A stretch of 64,000 nt of DNA from Chitinophaga tropicalis (GTDB lineage Bacteria; Bacteroidota; Bacteroidia; Chitinophagales; Chitinophagaceae). Location of the stretch: positions 467,035 to 531,034 of the forward strand of contig NZ_WRXN01000005.1 of the NCBI RefSeq assembly GCF_009758205.1, read 5' to 3'. The position numbers and the translations under genes are program-made. This document shows positions 44,118 to 53,674 of this stretch, in pieces (the stretch's first letter is position 1; each line of letters opens with the position of its first letter). The notes under the pieces are model-generated. The model saw nothing but the letters and a program-made list of their open reading frames with translations. It searched no databases and was not told where the DNA came from.

Positions 44118-45444
44118 TATACAACGACCGGTACATATAGCGCCGCTGGTCACCTACAGGATCACGTTTGGCGCCATGATGCTGTTGAGTATTATCCGTT
44201 TCTGGTTAAACGGATGGATCACGTCATTGTATGTAACGCCGGTTTTCTATTTTCCCCTTCAGGGTATGGACTGGATACGTCCGTTGGGCGCTACCGGTAT
44301 GCATATCCTTTTTGCCGTAATGGCAATAGCCGCCCTGCTGATCATGCTGGGGCTTTTCTACAGGGTAGCGGTGGTTATCTTCTTCTTTACATTTACATAT
44401 GTGGAGCTGATAGATATCACCAACTACCTCAATCACTATTATTTTATCAGCATTATCAGCTTTCTGCTGATATGGGTGCCTGCCAATGCCTGCTATTCCC
44501 TGGATGTACGGCTACGGCTGACTGCTGAAAAGACAATGGCGCCTGCCTGGACAATAGGGATCTTCCGTTTGCAGATGGTGATGGTGTACTTTTTTGCCGG
44601 GCTTGCAAAGCTGGGTCACGACTGGCTTTTTGAGGCCATGCCTATGAAAATATGGCTGCCCGCAAAAAGCCATTTGCCGGTAATTGGTACGCTGATGTAC
44701 AAAGAATGGGTAGCTTATTTCTTCAGCTGGTTTGGCGCCTGTTATGATCTTTTCATTGCATTCTTCCTGTTGTTCCGGAAAACAAGACCAGTAGCATATC
44801 TTTTTGTACTGGCTTTCCACCTGGCGACGGCTGTATTCTTCCCGGGAATAGGCATGTTTCCTTATGTGATGATAGCTGGCAGCCTGATATTTTTCAGCAG
44901 CGACTTTCATCTGCGCCTGCTCAGCTATCTGCCGTTTTTTAAAAAGAAGCAGACAGGTAAGGCCTATACCTATTTACCTTATGCAAACAAGCTGATACTT
45001 GCCCTGCTTTGTATCCATTTTATCTTCCAGCTGCTGCTACCCTTCAGGTACCTGTTATACCCGGATAAATTGTTCTGGACAGAGGAAGGGTTCCGGTTTT
45101 CCTGGCGGGTAATGCTGATGGAGAAATCAGGCAATACATTTTTCTATGTAAAGGAGCCTGCCACCGGTAAAACATTTGAAGTCAACAACCGGGAGTTCCT
45201 CACTCCGTTACAGGATAAGATGATGAGCACTCAACCGGACATGATATTACAATACGCGCATTACCTGGCAAAAGTTTTTGCAATAAGGGGCGTACAGCAA
45301 CCCGAAGTTTATGTGGAAAGTTATGTGGCGCTGAATGGCAGAAGATCGGCACTGTATATAGATCCGGCTGTGAATCTTGCTGCACAGCCGTACAGCTGGC
45401 GTCATTATCAATGGATTTTACCTTATAAAGAGAAACATGAGTAA
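44107..45444 (+). CDS. HTTM-domain (vitamin-K-dependent carboxylase-like) membrane protein
   Basis: A 445-residue protein with about eight hydrophobic helices; the start (APLVTYRITFGAMMLLSIIRF) and IFRLQMVMVYFFAGLAKLGHDWL with LAFHLATAVFFPGIGMFPY are diagnostic of the HTTM family. The C-terminal ~130 residues form a soluble domain. Human members carboxylate glutamate; bacterial ones are largely uncharacterised, though HTTM genes are linked to imelysin and TonB genes in Bacteroidota. It overlaps both neighbours in the operon. Confidence 0.9.
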   Translation: MGINIQRPVHIAPLVTYRITFGAMMLLSIIRFWLNGWITSLYVTPVFYFPLQGMDWIRPLGATGMHILFAVMAIAALLIMLGLFYRVAVVIFFFTFTYVELIDITNYLNHYYFISIISFLLIWVPANACYSLDVRLRLTAEKTMAPAWTIGIFRLQMVMVYFFAGLAKLGHDWLFEAMPMKIWLPAKSHLPVIGTLMYKEWVAYFFSWFGACYDLFIAFFLLFRKTRPVAYLFVLAFHLATAVFFPGIGMFPYVMIAGSLIFFSSDFHLRLLSYLPFFKKKQTGKAYTYLPYANKLILALLCIHFIFQLLLPFRYLLYPDKLFWTEEGFRFSWRVMLMEKSGNTFFYVKEPATGKTFEVNNREFLTPLQDKMMSTQPDMILQYAHYLAKVFAIRGVQQPEVYVESYVALNGRRSALYIDPAVNLAAQPYSWRHYQWILPYKEKHE

Positions 45445-47839
45445 TATGAGAAGATGGGTATGCCTGGCAGGCATGCTGCTTTTTACTGTAGCCGTTTATG
45501 CACAGCAGCTATCGCTGAGTGGCAGAATTGAGATGAATGGGACCATAGTGGATGGGGCTATTGTGAAACTGACGCCAGGGGGTTTAAGTACTACCACTGA
45601 CGAAAAAGGGAATTTCAGTTTTCCTGGAGTAGCTCCGGGAAATTATGAGCTTACTATACAAAGGGTGGGTGCAGAAGAATATAAGCAGAAGGTAACAGTG
45701 AGATCAGAGAACGTAATATTAACGCTCCGTCTTACACCTGCAAAAAGCACTCAGCTGGATGATATAGTAGTATACTCTGCCAATGAGCATGGGGCAGGTA
45801 AATTGAGGCAGGTAGAAGGAACAGCTATCTATGCAGGGAAGAAGACAGAAGTGGTCAATATTGCCAATATAAATGCCAACCTGGCTACTAATAATCCCCG
45901 CCAGGTATACGGCCGTATTGTAGGGTTGAATATCTGGGAATATGATGGCGGCGGCGTTCAGCTGGGTATTGGGGGCCGTGGGTTAAATCCCAGCCGTGTA
46001 TCTAACTTCAACACCCGTCAGAATGGTTATGATATCAGCGCGGATGCATTAGGATACCCTGAAAGTTATTATACCCCTCCTACTGAAGCCATTGAACGCA
46101 TAGAGGTAGTGCGTGGCGCAGCCAGCCTGCAATATGGCACGCAATTCGGCGGATTAGTAAACTTCCAGCTGAAGAAAGGTCCTGCTGATAAGCCTTTTGA
46201 GTTTATCAGCCGGCAGACCGGCGGTTCTTTTGGTTTCTTTAATTCGTTCAACAGCATAGGAGGCACTACACACAAGCTTAACTACTACTCCTATTTCCAG
46301 TATAAAAGAGCAGACAGCTGGAGGGCTAACAGCCATTTCAACCAGCAAACCGCCTATATACACGTGGATTATCCTATAACCGATAAATTAAAGATAACGG
46401 GGGAATATACCTTCATGCATTACCTTGCCCAGCAGCCAGGGGGATTGACTGACAGTGACTTTGATAAAGACCCTTCCATGTCTGTCAGAAGCAGGAACTG
46501 GTTCAAAGTAGACTGGAATCTCTATAATATCACATTTGATTACCAGATCAACAGCAGCACAAAGTTGAACTGGCGGAGTTATGCTTTGCGGGCAGGAAGG
46601 GAAGCATTAGGCATTCTCAGTTATATTAACCGTCCTGATCCGGGTGGACCCAGAGATCTCCTGGCAGACACTTACCGGAACTATGGCTCTGAGTTGAGAC
46701 TGTTACATCAGTACCGGTTGTTTAATGGACAAACCAGTTCTTTACTTACCGGAGTAAGGGTATATAAAGGCCTTACCTATCGCGACCAGGGAGATGCCGA
46801 TGCCGGTTCAGGGGCTGTTTTTAATTTTGATCCTAAAGAACCCAACCTGTCATCCTATAAGTTCCCAGGCACCAATATTGCTGCTTTTGCAGAGAATATA
46901 TTCCAGATAACGGATAAATGGAGCATCACTCCCGGCGTACGTTTTGAACATATCTCCACCAAAGCGGATGGCTACTATTACAAGATCATGCGTTTTGTAC
47001 CGAATGTGAAAATGCCGGAGCAAAAAGAGAATAACCGTTCTTTTGTGCTCTTTGGTATTGGTACCTCCTACCAGTTTAAAAGCGGGATAGAGTTGTATGC
47101 GAACATCTCACAGAATTACCGCTCTATTAACTTTAATGACCTGCGCGTTCAGAATGATAATGCAAAAGTAGATTCATTGCTGAAAGATGAAACGGGCTTT
47201 ACAGCTGATGGTGGTGTCAGAGGCAAACTGAATGACTGGCTTTACTTCGACGCAAGTATTTTCTTACTCAGGTATAATGACCGTATAGGTTCTATCTTCA
47301 CGAAAGACCAGGATAATATGGTGTATCGCCTTCGTACCAATGTGGCTGACAGCCGTAATATTGGCTTTGAAAGCCTGATCGAAGCAGATCTGCTGAAGCT
47401 ACTTTCTGCAGGAGTATCACGTCACCGTTTGTCAGTTTATACCAACTTTGCATTGATCGATTCACGTTATATCAATACACAGGAAACTGCGATAAAGGAT
47501 AAGCTGGTGGAATATGTGCCTCCTGTACTGTTCAGGACAGGCTTATCGTTCGGTAATAAGAAGTATAATATTACTTACCAATATTCTTATGTAGCTAGGC
47601 AGTATTCTGATGCTACCAATGCAGAATTCACCCCCACAGCGGTAGATGGTGTTGTGCCGGCTTACCAGGTAATGGATATGAGTTTCAGTTATCAGTGGAG
47701 ATGGCTGGGTATTTTTGCGAGTATCAATAACCTTGCTAATGCTAAATATTTTACGAGGAGAGCGGATGGCTATCCCGGGCCGGGGATCATACCATCGGAC
47801 AGAAGAGGATATTATCTGACACTGCAGGTGAAGATATAG
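45437..47839 (+). CDS. TonB-dependent outer-membrane receptor (FecA-like)
   Basis: An 800-residue protein: signal peptide (LLFTVAVYAQQ), carboxypeptidase-like domain (LSGRIEMNGTIVDGAIVKL), TonB-box region (LDDIVVYSANE), plug domain (IERIEVVRGAASLQYGTQFGG) and a 22-strand barrel ending YYLTLQVKI. The start ATG 45437 overlaps the HTTM stop in ATGAGTAA, giving direct translational coupling; an upstream in-frame ATG (45377) lies deep in the HTTM gene. It is the fourth operon gene and the likely metal/siderophore gate. A strong terminator follows. Confidence 0.93.
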   Translation: MSNMRRWVCLAGMLLFTVAVYAQQLSLSGRIEMNGTIVDGAIVKLTPGGLSTTTDEKGNFSFPGVAPGNYELTIQRVGAEEYKQKVTVRSENVILTLRLTPAKSTQLDDIVVYSANEHGAGKLRQVEGTAIYAGKKTEVVNIANINANLATNNPRQVYGRIVGLNIWEYDGGGVQLGIGGRGLNPSRVSNFNTRQNGYDISADALGYPESYYTPPTEAIERIEVVRGAASLQYGTQFGGLVNFQLKKGPADKPFEFISRQTGGSFGFFNSFNSIGGTTHKLNYYSYFQYKRADSWRANSHFNQQTAYIHVDYPITDKLKITGEYTFMHYLAQQPGGLTDSDFDKDPSMSVRSRNWFKVDWNLYNITFDYQINSSTKLNWRSYALRAGREALGILSYINRPDPGGPRDLLADTYRNYGSELRLLHQYRLFNGQTSSLLTGVRVYKGLTYRDQGDADAGSGAVFNFDPKEPNLSSYKFPGTNIAAFAENIFQITDKWSITPGVRFEHISTKADGYYYKIMRFVPNVKMPEQKENNRSFVLFGIGTSYQFKSGIELYANISQNYRSINFNDLRVQNDNAKVDSLLKDETGFTADGGVRGKLNDWLYFDASIFLLRYNDRIGSIFTKDQDNMVYRLRTNVADSRNIGFESLIEADLLKLLSAGVSRHRLSVYTNFALIDSRYINTQETAIKDKLVEYVPPVLFRTGLSFGNKKYNITYQYSYVARQYSDATNAEFTPTAVDGVVPAYQVMDMSFSYQWRWLGIFASINNLANAKYFTRRADGYPGPGIIPSDRRGYYLTLQVKI

Positions 47840-47840
47840 T

Positions 47841-47870
47841 TAAAGGCCGGAGCTTTCACTCCGGCCTTTA
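47841..47870. terminator. Strong terminator, 12-bp perfect stem
   Basis: TAAAGGCCGGAG (47841-47852) pairs with CTCCGGCCTTTA (47859-47870), between the TonB receptor (+) and DUF1444 gene (-); A/T tails make it usable from both sides. Confidence 0.85.
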
Positions 47871-47877
47871 TATTTTG

Positions 47878-48702
47878 TTAGCTGTACTTTTCGAATTTTG
47901 CTCCTGTCCATCTGTATAAATATTCTGAAAGACGATAATTCCCTGTATTGTATGATTCTGCAGCTATTTCCCGGATCTTACTCATCCCCTCTTCATCTTC
48001 ACTTCCAGTGATTAAAAGGAGATCTCTATTCGGAATTGCGACAATTAACTCTCCATCAATAGGAAAATTTCCGGAAGTCCAAAGAGTGGTCATTAGAATT
48101 AAACTGGCTTCGTAGGTGCCTCCTGCCGTTAACATATAGAGGCCATTTTCTCCATGAGTCTGGATCTCAGATAATATTCTGCCAAGGTTCTCTACTGCAA
48201 TGGTATTTAAAATATCTATTGAAACAGAGAGACTTTTTAAATCGTCTTCTCCTAAATATCTGACACTATGTTCTGAATCTTCAGCGTAGACAATTACCAA
48301 TTCGTCATTATATTTCCGGCTCAATAAAAAAGACTTGCCACCGTTATCTTTGATTAGTTCTTTTACGAAATCGTTCGTTCTAACTAATGGCACTACATTA
48401 TTGAGATCTATTTCTTCTGATTCCTGGTATAAGCTGGCCGCGGCTTCAACGAACCTGTTTATGATATCATCAATTGAATCCGGCTCAGCTTTATAAGCTA
48501 CGAAAGCATTATCAATATATTGTTTGTATTCCATGTCATCTTTTTTTGAGATAATGACAAGGTCAGGGTTAAGGGTAAAATTTACTGTTGGATATTCTTC
48601 TCTTAACGCCTTCAGATATACCTCTGCAAATTCCCTTTCTGTCAGGATTGAGGGGTGACCGGGTTTAAAAAGCTTTGCCAGGAATGCTGAAAATGATGGC
48701 AT
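47878..48702 (-). CDS. DUF1444 (YtpQ-like) protein
   Basis: A 274-residue cytoplasmic protein. ILTEREFAEVYLKALREEYP and the central VVPLVRTNDFVKEL followed by ELVIVYAEDSEHSVRYL match the DUF1444/YtpQ family, whose members are widespread in Firmicutes and Bacteroidota; no function is established. It ends in alternating strands (GELIVAIPNRDLLLITG). Monocistronic, convergent with the TonB receptor. Confidence 0.85.
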   Translation of the reverse strand: MPSFSAFLAKLFKPGHPSILTEREFAEVYLKALREEYPTVNFTLNPDLVIISKKDDMEYKQYIDNAFVAYKAEPDSIDDIINRFVEAAASLYQESEEIDLNNVVPLVRTNDFVKELIKDNGGKSFLLSRKYNDELVIVYAEDSEHSVRYLGEDDLKSLSVSIDILNTIAVENLGRILSEIQTHGENGLYMLTAGGTYEASLILMTTLWTSGNFPIDGELIVAIPNRDLLLITGSEDEEGMSKIREIAAESYNTGNYRLSEYLYRWTGAKFEKYS

Positions 48703-48789
48703 ATTGACTAATTTGATCTGTAATATAATATATTTATTTTACCTCTATATTAAATCGTGTAGTACTTAAAGTAATAATATTACAAGGAT

Positions 48790-49794
48790 ATGAAACCGTT
48801 GCTCAGCATATTTCTTCTATTTTTTCCCATTTCACTATCCGGACAAAAAGCGGAGGATTTTGGGTTCAGGCACTTGCAAACAATTTATAAACATGATACA
48901 GTTGACATACTGATAAAATCAAAAAAAGGGGAAGAGCAAATTAAGAAGCCTTTGCTCCTGTTTTGCCAGGGCAGTTTGCCAATTCCGTTAATAATAAAGT
49001 ATAACAATAATGGGATGACCGGTATTTACAGTGTTTTCCCTTTTAATCCGGACAGTTTAAGTGAAGACTATCACTTAGCCATTATCAGCAAGCCTTTTGT
49101 TCCATTGATCGCGGACCAGCAGTCGTTATCGAATGATCTTACTGTTGAAGATAGCTCAGGTAATTACAGAAGAAGAAACCTGCTGGACTATTATGTAGGG
49201 AGAAATATTGAAGTAATAAATTTCCTGCAGCAACAGCGTTTCGTTTCTTCTGCGAAACTTGTTGTTGCAGGCCATTCTGAAGGTTCGGCTATAGCTGCGA
49301 ATATTGCTTACAAATGTAAGAAGGTAACAGCGTTGATCTATTCCGGAGGTAGTCCGTTAGGAAGAATAATGACAATTATTGAGCGGGCAAGGAGCGAGCA
49401 ATGGAAAGATAGTACTGTAGATGTGACGGCGTCTTTTAGTGATTGGGAAAAGACAGTTGAAAACAGAAATGATATTAATGCTACAGGTGACACTTACAAG
49501 GGATTGTACCAGTTCTCAAATCCACCACCTATAGAGCTTCTACTAAAGCTAAACATTCCTGTCCTGGTTACTTATGGCACAAAAGATTTCGGGGCGGTTG
49601 CACAGAATGATTACTTAAGAGTTGCTGCAATTGCTACGCGAAAAACAAATTTCACCTTTATGGATTATGTTGGCGTAGACCATAACTTTTTCCCGTTATT
49701 ACCAGATGATAAACCCAATTATGATGTATTTAACTGGGATAAAGTAGCGGCGGACTGGCGGGACTGGTTAAAAGGAAAGTCTTCAGGTAATTAA
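48790..49794 (+). CDS. Secreted alpha/beta hydrolase
   Basis: A 334-residue protein with a signal peptide (IFLLFFPISLSGQ) and a full triad: nucleophile Ser163 in VAGHSEGS, Asp266 in TYGTKDFG and His298 in GVDHNF. LLLFCQGSLP near residue 56 is the oxyanion loop. It could be a peptidase or esterase of the S9/DLH type. The start has a good Shine-Dalgarno (AAGGAT). Monocistronic with a terminator directly after the stop. Confidence 0.87.
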   Translation: MKPLLSIFLLFFPISLSGQKAEDFGFRHLQTIYKHDTVDILIKSKKGEEQIKKPLLLFCQGSLPIPLIIKYNNNGMTGIYSVFPFNPDSLSEDYHLAIISKPFVPLIADQQSLSNDLTVEDSSGNYRRRNLLDYYVGRNIEVINFLQQQRFVSSAKLVVAGHSEGSAIAANIAYKCKKVTALIYSGGSPLGRIMTIIERARSEQWKDSTVDVTASFSDWEKTVENRNDINATGDTYKGLYQFSNPPPIELLLKLNIPVLVTYGTKDFGAVAQNDYLRVAAIATRKTNFTFMDYVGVDHNFFPLLPDDKPNYDVFNWDKVAADWRDWLKGKSSGN

Positions 49795-49825
49795 GTTAGA
49801 AGCCGATTTATTATCAGCTTCTAAC
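49795..49825. terminator. Hairpin between convergent genes
   Basis: GTTAGAAGCCGAT (49795-49807) pairs with ATCAGCTTCTAAC (49813-49825) with one mismatch, directly after the hydrolase stop codon. Confidence 0.6.
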
Positions 49826-49838
49826 CAATGTGTTTATT

Positions 49839-50693
49839 CTACTCAACACTGCATTTTACATTTGTCTTACCCTTACAGGTTGCACTCATTGTCAAACCGG
49901 AAACAGCGAATTCAAACTGGAACTGAATATCAGAATCAGTTTGCTCCGCTATATTCTTGTTTATATCATAAATCATAGTACCTGTACCGGTACCAGTACC
50001 GCCTCCTTTGCCGGCATTCTCTGTTATACTCATATCCATAACAATGGTGTACTTCAGATCGAATATTGCTTTGTTATCCCTGATCTCTTTCAGTGTATAT
50101 TTTGCAATGAGTTTCATTTTCATCTCTGCCTGTGGAATCGGCAGGTTCATAGGCAGTTCCTGGTCAAAAGAGTCACCAATTTTTATTTCTTCTGCAGGGA
50201 ATTTGATATTCCCCTGCAGGTTGGTCACCATTTGGCGCAGGGAAGTTTTCAGTGCATCGTCTAATTCTCCTTTGATGGTATCAATGGAGATCTTTCCATC
50301 TCCCATAGTTGTACCTTCTACGACAGTGTTCAGGAAAGGGTTGACATCCTGGGTGGTTTCCTGTCCGCCAACTGACTGGATAATACTAAACTTATCATAG
50401 GTCATAGTCAGCGGTATTTTTTTATCAGCCCGCTGTGCACCGGTCTTTGTTGTTATAGCCATGTTCTGATTCATGTGCATAATAATAGGCAGCTTCATAC
50501 CTCTGGCACGTATCTCATTTATCATGGCTGAATCTCCCTTAACGGTCATTTCCATGTCCATCAGGTTAGTCATCAGGGTTTTGTAAGTCTTGTCCGGGGC
50601 CATTGAGATTTTAAGCAAAACCTTATTCTGAGCGGAGGTAAACTGTGCAATGCTGCTTAAGAGCACTAACAAAAACAATCGATAATACTTCAT
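49839..50693 (-). CDS. Secreted DUF6263-like protein
   Basis: A 284-residue protein from ATG 50693 with a signal peptide (LFLLVLLSSIAQFTSAQ); the frame extends 47 residues upstream, but that part lacks a signal and is unlikely coding. The mature part is beta-rich with MDMEMTVKGDS, a VEGTTMGDGKISIDTIKG region and EIKIGDSFDQELPMNLP, which fits DUF6263-type Bacteroidota secreted proteins. A Gly-Thr run (GGGTGTGTGT, about residues 230-239) is a small low-complexity insert. Function unknown. Confidence 0.75.
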   Translation of the reverse strand: MKYYRLFLLVLLSSIAQFTSAQNKVLLKISMAPDKTYKTLMTNLMDMEMTVKGDSAMINEIRARGMKLPIIMHMNQNMAITTKTGAQRADKKIPLTMTYDKFSIIQSVGGQETTQDVNPFLNTVVEGTTMGDGKISIDTIKGELDDALKTSLRQMVTNLQGNIKFPAEEIKIGDSFDQELPMNLPIPQAEMKMKLIAKYTLKEIRDNKAIFDLKYTIVMDMSITENAGKGGGTGTGTGTMIYDINKNIAEQTDSDIQFQFEFAVSGLTMSATCKGKTNVKCSVE

Positions 50694-50903
50694 TTCTAAG
50701 TTGGATTTCTCCAAAGATGAAGAATTGTCTGGTATTTTTATGAAAATCCTTTCCTGAGATTCGTTTTTATATTTATGGAGGGGGACTTTTCGGTTATCAG
50801 GACCGGTTATAAGGTTTAATTTCCACCGGTACAAAGGGCTATTGCATACTTCCTTTATTTACCTAAATTTATTTGGAACTGTATTAAGCAAATCCCTCTC
50901 TAT

Positions 50904-51992
50904 ATGCGATCTTCATTCAACAACGGTACATTTAAACTCCCACTTTTATCAGTTATTGCTGTTTGTGCGTTGCTGCTCTTTCCCGGAGTGCTTCATGCCC
51001 AAAAGGAAAGGATTGATACATTTATTGAAAATACGATGGCAAGGCAACATATAGTTGGCCTGGCCGTTGGAGTAATAAAAGACGGAAAAGTTATTAAAGT
51101 TAAAGGATACGGGTATTCAAACCTTGAGCTTAATACCCCTGTTACTACCAGCACAGTGTTTAAACTGGGTTCAGTGAGCAAGCACATAATTGCTGTAGCC
51201 ATTATGAAATTAGTGCAGGAAGGTAAATTACAGCTGGAAGACCCGGTGGCTAAATTTTATCCGGATGCGCCATCGCATTGGAGTAAAATCACTATCCGGC
51301 ACCTGTTAAATCATACTTCCGGGTTGAAAAGGGAATCTCCTGCTTTCGATGCTATGGCGGAGCAACCAGATTCGTTACTTATCAGGGCAGCCTACAAGGA
51401 CACGCTTGTGTTTCCAACCGGAAGTAAATGGCAGTATTGCAACCTGGGATATTTTATGCTGGCAGACATTATCAGGCAAATAGACGGGCGAAGTTTTACC
51501 GAGTATATGAAGAAAGAGATATTCGAAAAGAATGGGTTGCCGGTAACACGGGTTACGTCTCTGAAGGACATGGTTTATGGACGGGCAGACGGGTACGCGC
51601 ACCTGGGAGGAGATACCATCATTAATGCTTTAAATTATGTTGCGCTAAGGCCCAGTGGGGCTTTCCTGTCAACTATCGATGATATGATAAAATGGGAAAT
51701 GCTGATACAGCGAGGGAAGATCTTACCCCAGGACAGGTGGCAGCAGATGTGGTCGAATCCTTCAAAAACCAATGCCACCGATACGAGCAGCACTGCTGTT
51801 TATTATGGGTATGGATTTTATGTTAGCAATTATAAAAACAGGAAGGCAGTATATCATGGCGGGGTATTACCGGGATTCAGGGCGATGTTTTACAGGTTTC
51901 CCGAGGAGCGTACAGCAATTATTATATTAACGAATTCAGAGCCGACCAATACATTGAAGATTGCGCAGGACGTGGCGGATATTATTTTATAA
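50904..51992 (+). CDS. Secreted serine hydrolase, beta-lactamase/PBP-like
   Basis: A 362-residue protein with a signal peptide (VIAVCALLLFPGVLHAQ) and the class C/PBP motifs: SxxK at 90-93 (SVSK), YCN at 178-180, HGG at 318-320. Also present are LLNHTSGL (134-141) and PSGAFLSTIDD (250-260), standard for this esterase/peptidase family. It is only distantly similar to the serine hydrolase at 2530. Convergent with the SusD gene, separated by a terminator. Confidence 0.9.
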   Translation: MRSSFNNGTFKLPLLSVIAVCALLLFPGVLHAQKERIDTFIENTMARQHIVGLAVGVIKDGKVIKVKGYGYSNLELNTPVTTSTVFKLGSVSKHIIAVAIMKLVQEGKLQLEDPVAKFYPDAPSHWSKITIRHLLNHTSGLKRESPAFDAMAEQPDSLLIRAAYKDTLVFPTGSKWQYCNLGYFMLADIIRQIDGRSFTEYMKKEIFEKNGLPVTRVTSLKDMVYGRADGYAHLGGDTIINALNYVALRPSGAFLSTIDDMIKWEMLIQRGKILPQDRWQQMWSNPSKTNATDTSSTAVYYGYGFYVSNYKNRKAVYHGGVLPGFRAMFYRFPEERTAIIILTNSEPTNTLKIAQDVADIIL

Positions 51993-52005
51993 GAATATCT
52001 ATCCG

Positions 52006-52031
52006 AAAGGCCGGAGATCTCTCCGGCCTTT
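52006..52031. terminator. Bidirectional terminator AAAGGCCGGAGA hairpin
   Basis: 52006-52017 pairs perfectly with 52020-52031; the sequence closely resembles the terminator at 47841. Confidence 0.8.
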
Positions 52032-52041
52032 TCAAAGTATA

Positions 52042-53664
52042 TTACCATTTGGGATTCTGCTTCATTGCCGGATTGCCATTGATCTCTACCAGCGGAATGG
52101 GCCAGAGGTAATCGCGTTCAGGATCGAATATCCTGTTTTCTACAATTACCGGCTGGTTTGTGTTGGGATTAATAGCACCCATTGCCGGTCCTTTCATCAC
52201 CTCCTCTCCTATCTTCCAGCGGCGTATATCAAACAGACGGGTGCCTTCAAATGCCAGTTCTACTTTTCTTTCCCGGCGGTATAGTTCGCGCATTTTTTCC
52301 TGTGTATTATACACAGCTGTATTTACAGGGGGCATGCCTGCCCTGTTGCGGATTTTGTTGAGATACAGCAAGACATCAGGGTTTTGCCAATCGTCAGATT
52401 CTACCAGTGCTTCTACATAACTCAGTAATATTTCAGCGTAGCGGGTAATCATAAAGTTTAATGTACCGGCATTATTGCGGGACACATCTTTGGCATCGAG
52501 GTATTTCTTTACCCAGAAGCCGGTTTGTGTAGATTGTGTTGCCCCCAGCTGGTCTACTGACCCGGCGGTGAATGGGTCCAGCAGGCGGTTTACAAATGTT
52601 TGTCCAGGGAAGAGAACACTGGCCGCCAGCCTCGGGTCCCTGTTATTTTTGTACAGGGGATTTCTCCAGTAATAGGCCAGGCTGTCGGCTCCCAGCTCCT
52701 GCAATGTTTTGCCCTGCAATGTTTCGTATGTATTTACCATAGCAGCGGTAGGGCCGTTACAGGCTTGCCCGGCCAGGCTTTTGGGCGCCAGTCTGAAGAA
52801 TGCACCTGAGTTGCCGGTGCGGCGGAAGAGGATACGTTCCTTGTTTTCCAGCGCATCGTAGGTAAATAATTGTGCATAGCTGTTAACTCCGGCGGTGGTG
52901 CTGTAGTGCAGGTCATATACTCCCAGGCTGATAAGTTTCCTCGCGTATTCTATCACCTTTGCATAATTCTTTATGCTGAGAAATAATTGTACCTGCATGG
53001 CATAACAGGCCCCTTTTGAAATGCGGTAAGCATCGCTGGTTGGATAGGATGCAGGTAGTATTTCTGCGGCAGTGTCTAATTCGGCAGCAATGAAATTTAC
53101 TACTTCCTCTTGCGTATTACGTGGTACAGATGCCCCTTCTTCCGGGTCCAGGCCTTTATTCACAACAGGTATGGGGCCAAAGAAAAGAAACAGGTTAAGA
53201 TGTGCTCTTGCCCGCAATGCCCTTGCCTCTGCAGCACGTTGTTCTTTCACTACCGCGTTTTCCATGTAGATGCGTGAATAGTTTTCCAATATGCGGGAAG
53301 CATTACGTATGTCTTTGTAATTCTGACGATAGGTATCGGAAAGATAACCATCTGTTGCGGTAACTGCTCCCAGCGGATAGCTGTTCCAGCTACCGAAATT
53401 GGCCCTGAATACTGATTCGTCTGTAATGCCGCTCATATGTATACGGCAGTTTGCCTGGTAGGAAGAAGAAGTGAGCAAGGCGCCGGGCGACATCTGATTA
53501 TTATATATCACTTCCAGGTAGTTAAAAAGATCGGACTCCAGCCGCCACCATTTTTCATCGGTGGTAGCAGTAGGATTGTCCCTGTTGAGGTAGTTTTTGG
53601 AACAGCCCCAAAGCAGGACCAATGCTATCAGAGAGGTAAATATTTTTTTATGGACATGTTTCAT
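52042..53664 (-). CDS. SusD/RagB family lipoprotein
   Basis: A 540-residue protein with a lipobox (IALVLLWGC, Cys21), SusD-type N-terminal helices (EARALRARAHLNLFLFFGPIP) and C-terminal landmarks (ILLSYVEALVESDDW, YLNKIRNRAGMP, RRERKVELAFEGTRLFDIRRW). It follows the STN-containing SusC gene by 10 bp. The pair is controlled by the adjacent sigma/FecR system. No glycoside hydrolase is near, so the ligand cannot be guessed. Confidence 0.93.
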   Translation of the reverse strand: MKHVHKKIFTSLIALVLLWGCSKNYLNRDNPTATTDEKWWRLESDLFNYLEVIYNNQMSPGALLTSSSYQANCRIHMSGITDESVFRANFGSWNSYPLGAVTATDGYLSDTYRQNYKDIRNASRILENYSRIYMENAVVKEQRAAEARALRARAHLNLFLFFGPIPVVNKGLDPEEGASVPRNTQEEVVNFIAAELDTAAEILPASYPTSDAYRISKGACYAMQVQLFLSIKNYAKVIEYARKLISLGVYDLHYSTTAGVNSYAQLFTYDALENKERILFRRTGNSGAFFRLAPKSLAGQACNGPTAAMVNTYETLQGKTLQELGADSLAYYWRNPLYKNNRDPRLAASVLFPGQTFVNRLLDPFTAGSVDQLGATQSTQTGFWVKKYLDAKDVSRNNAGTLNFMITRYAEILLSYVEALVESDDWQNPDVLLYLNKIRNRAGMPPVNTAVYNTQEKMRELYRRERKVELAFEGTRLFDIRRWKIGEEVMKGPAMGAINPNTNQPVIVENRIFDPERDYLWPIPLVEINGNPAMKQNPKW

Positions 53665-53674
53665 AAGCCGTGTT

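Noticed and set aside
50694..50834. 47-residue N-terminal extension of the DUF6263-like protein
   Set aside because: The signal peptide begins at the internal ATG 50693, and an extension would bury it.
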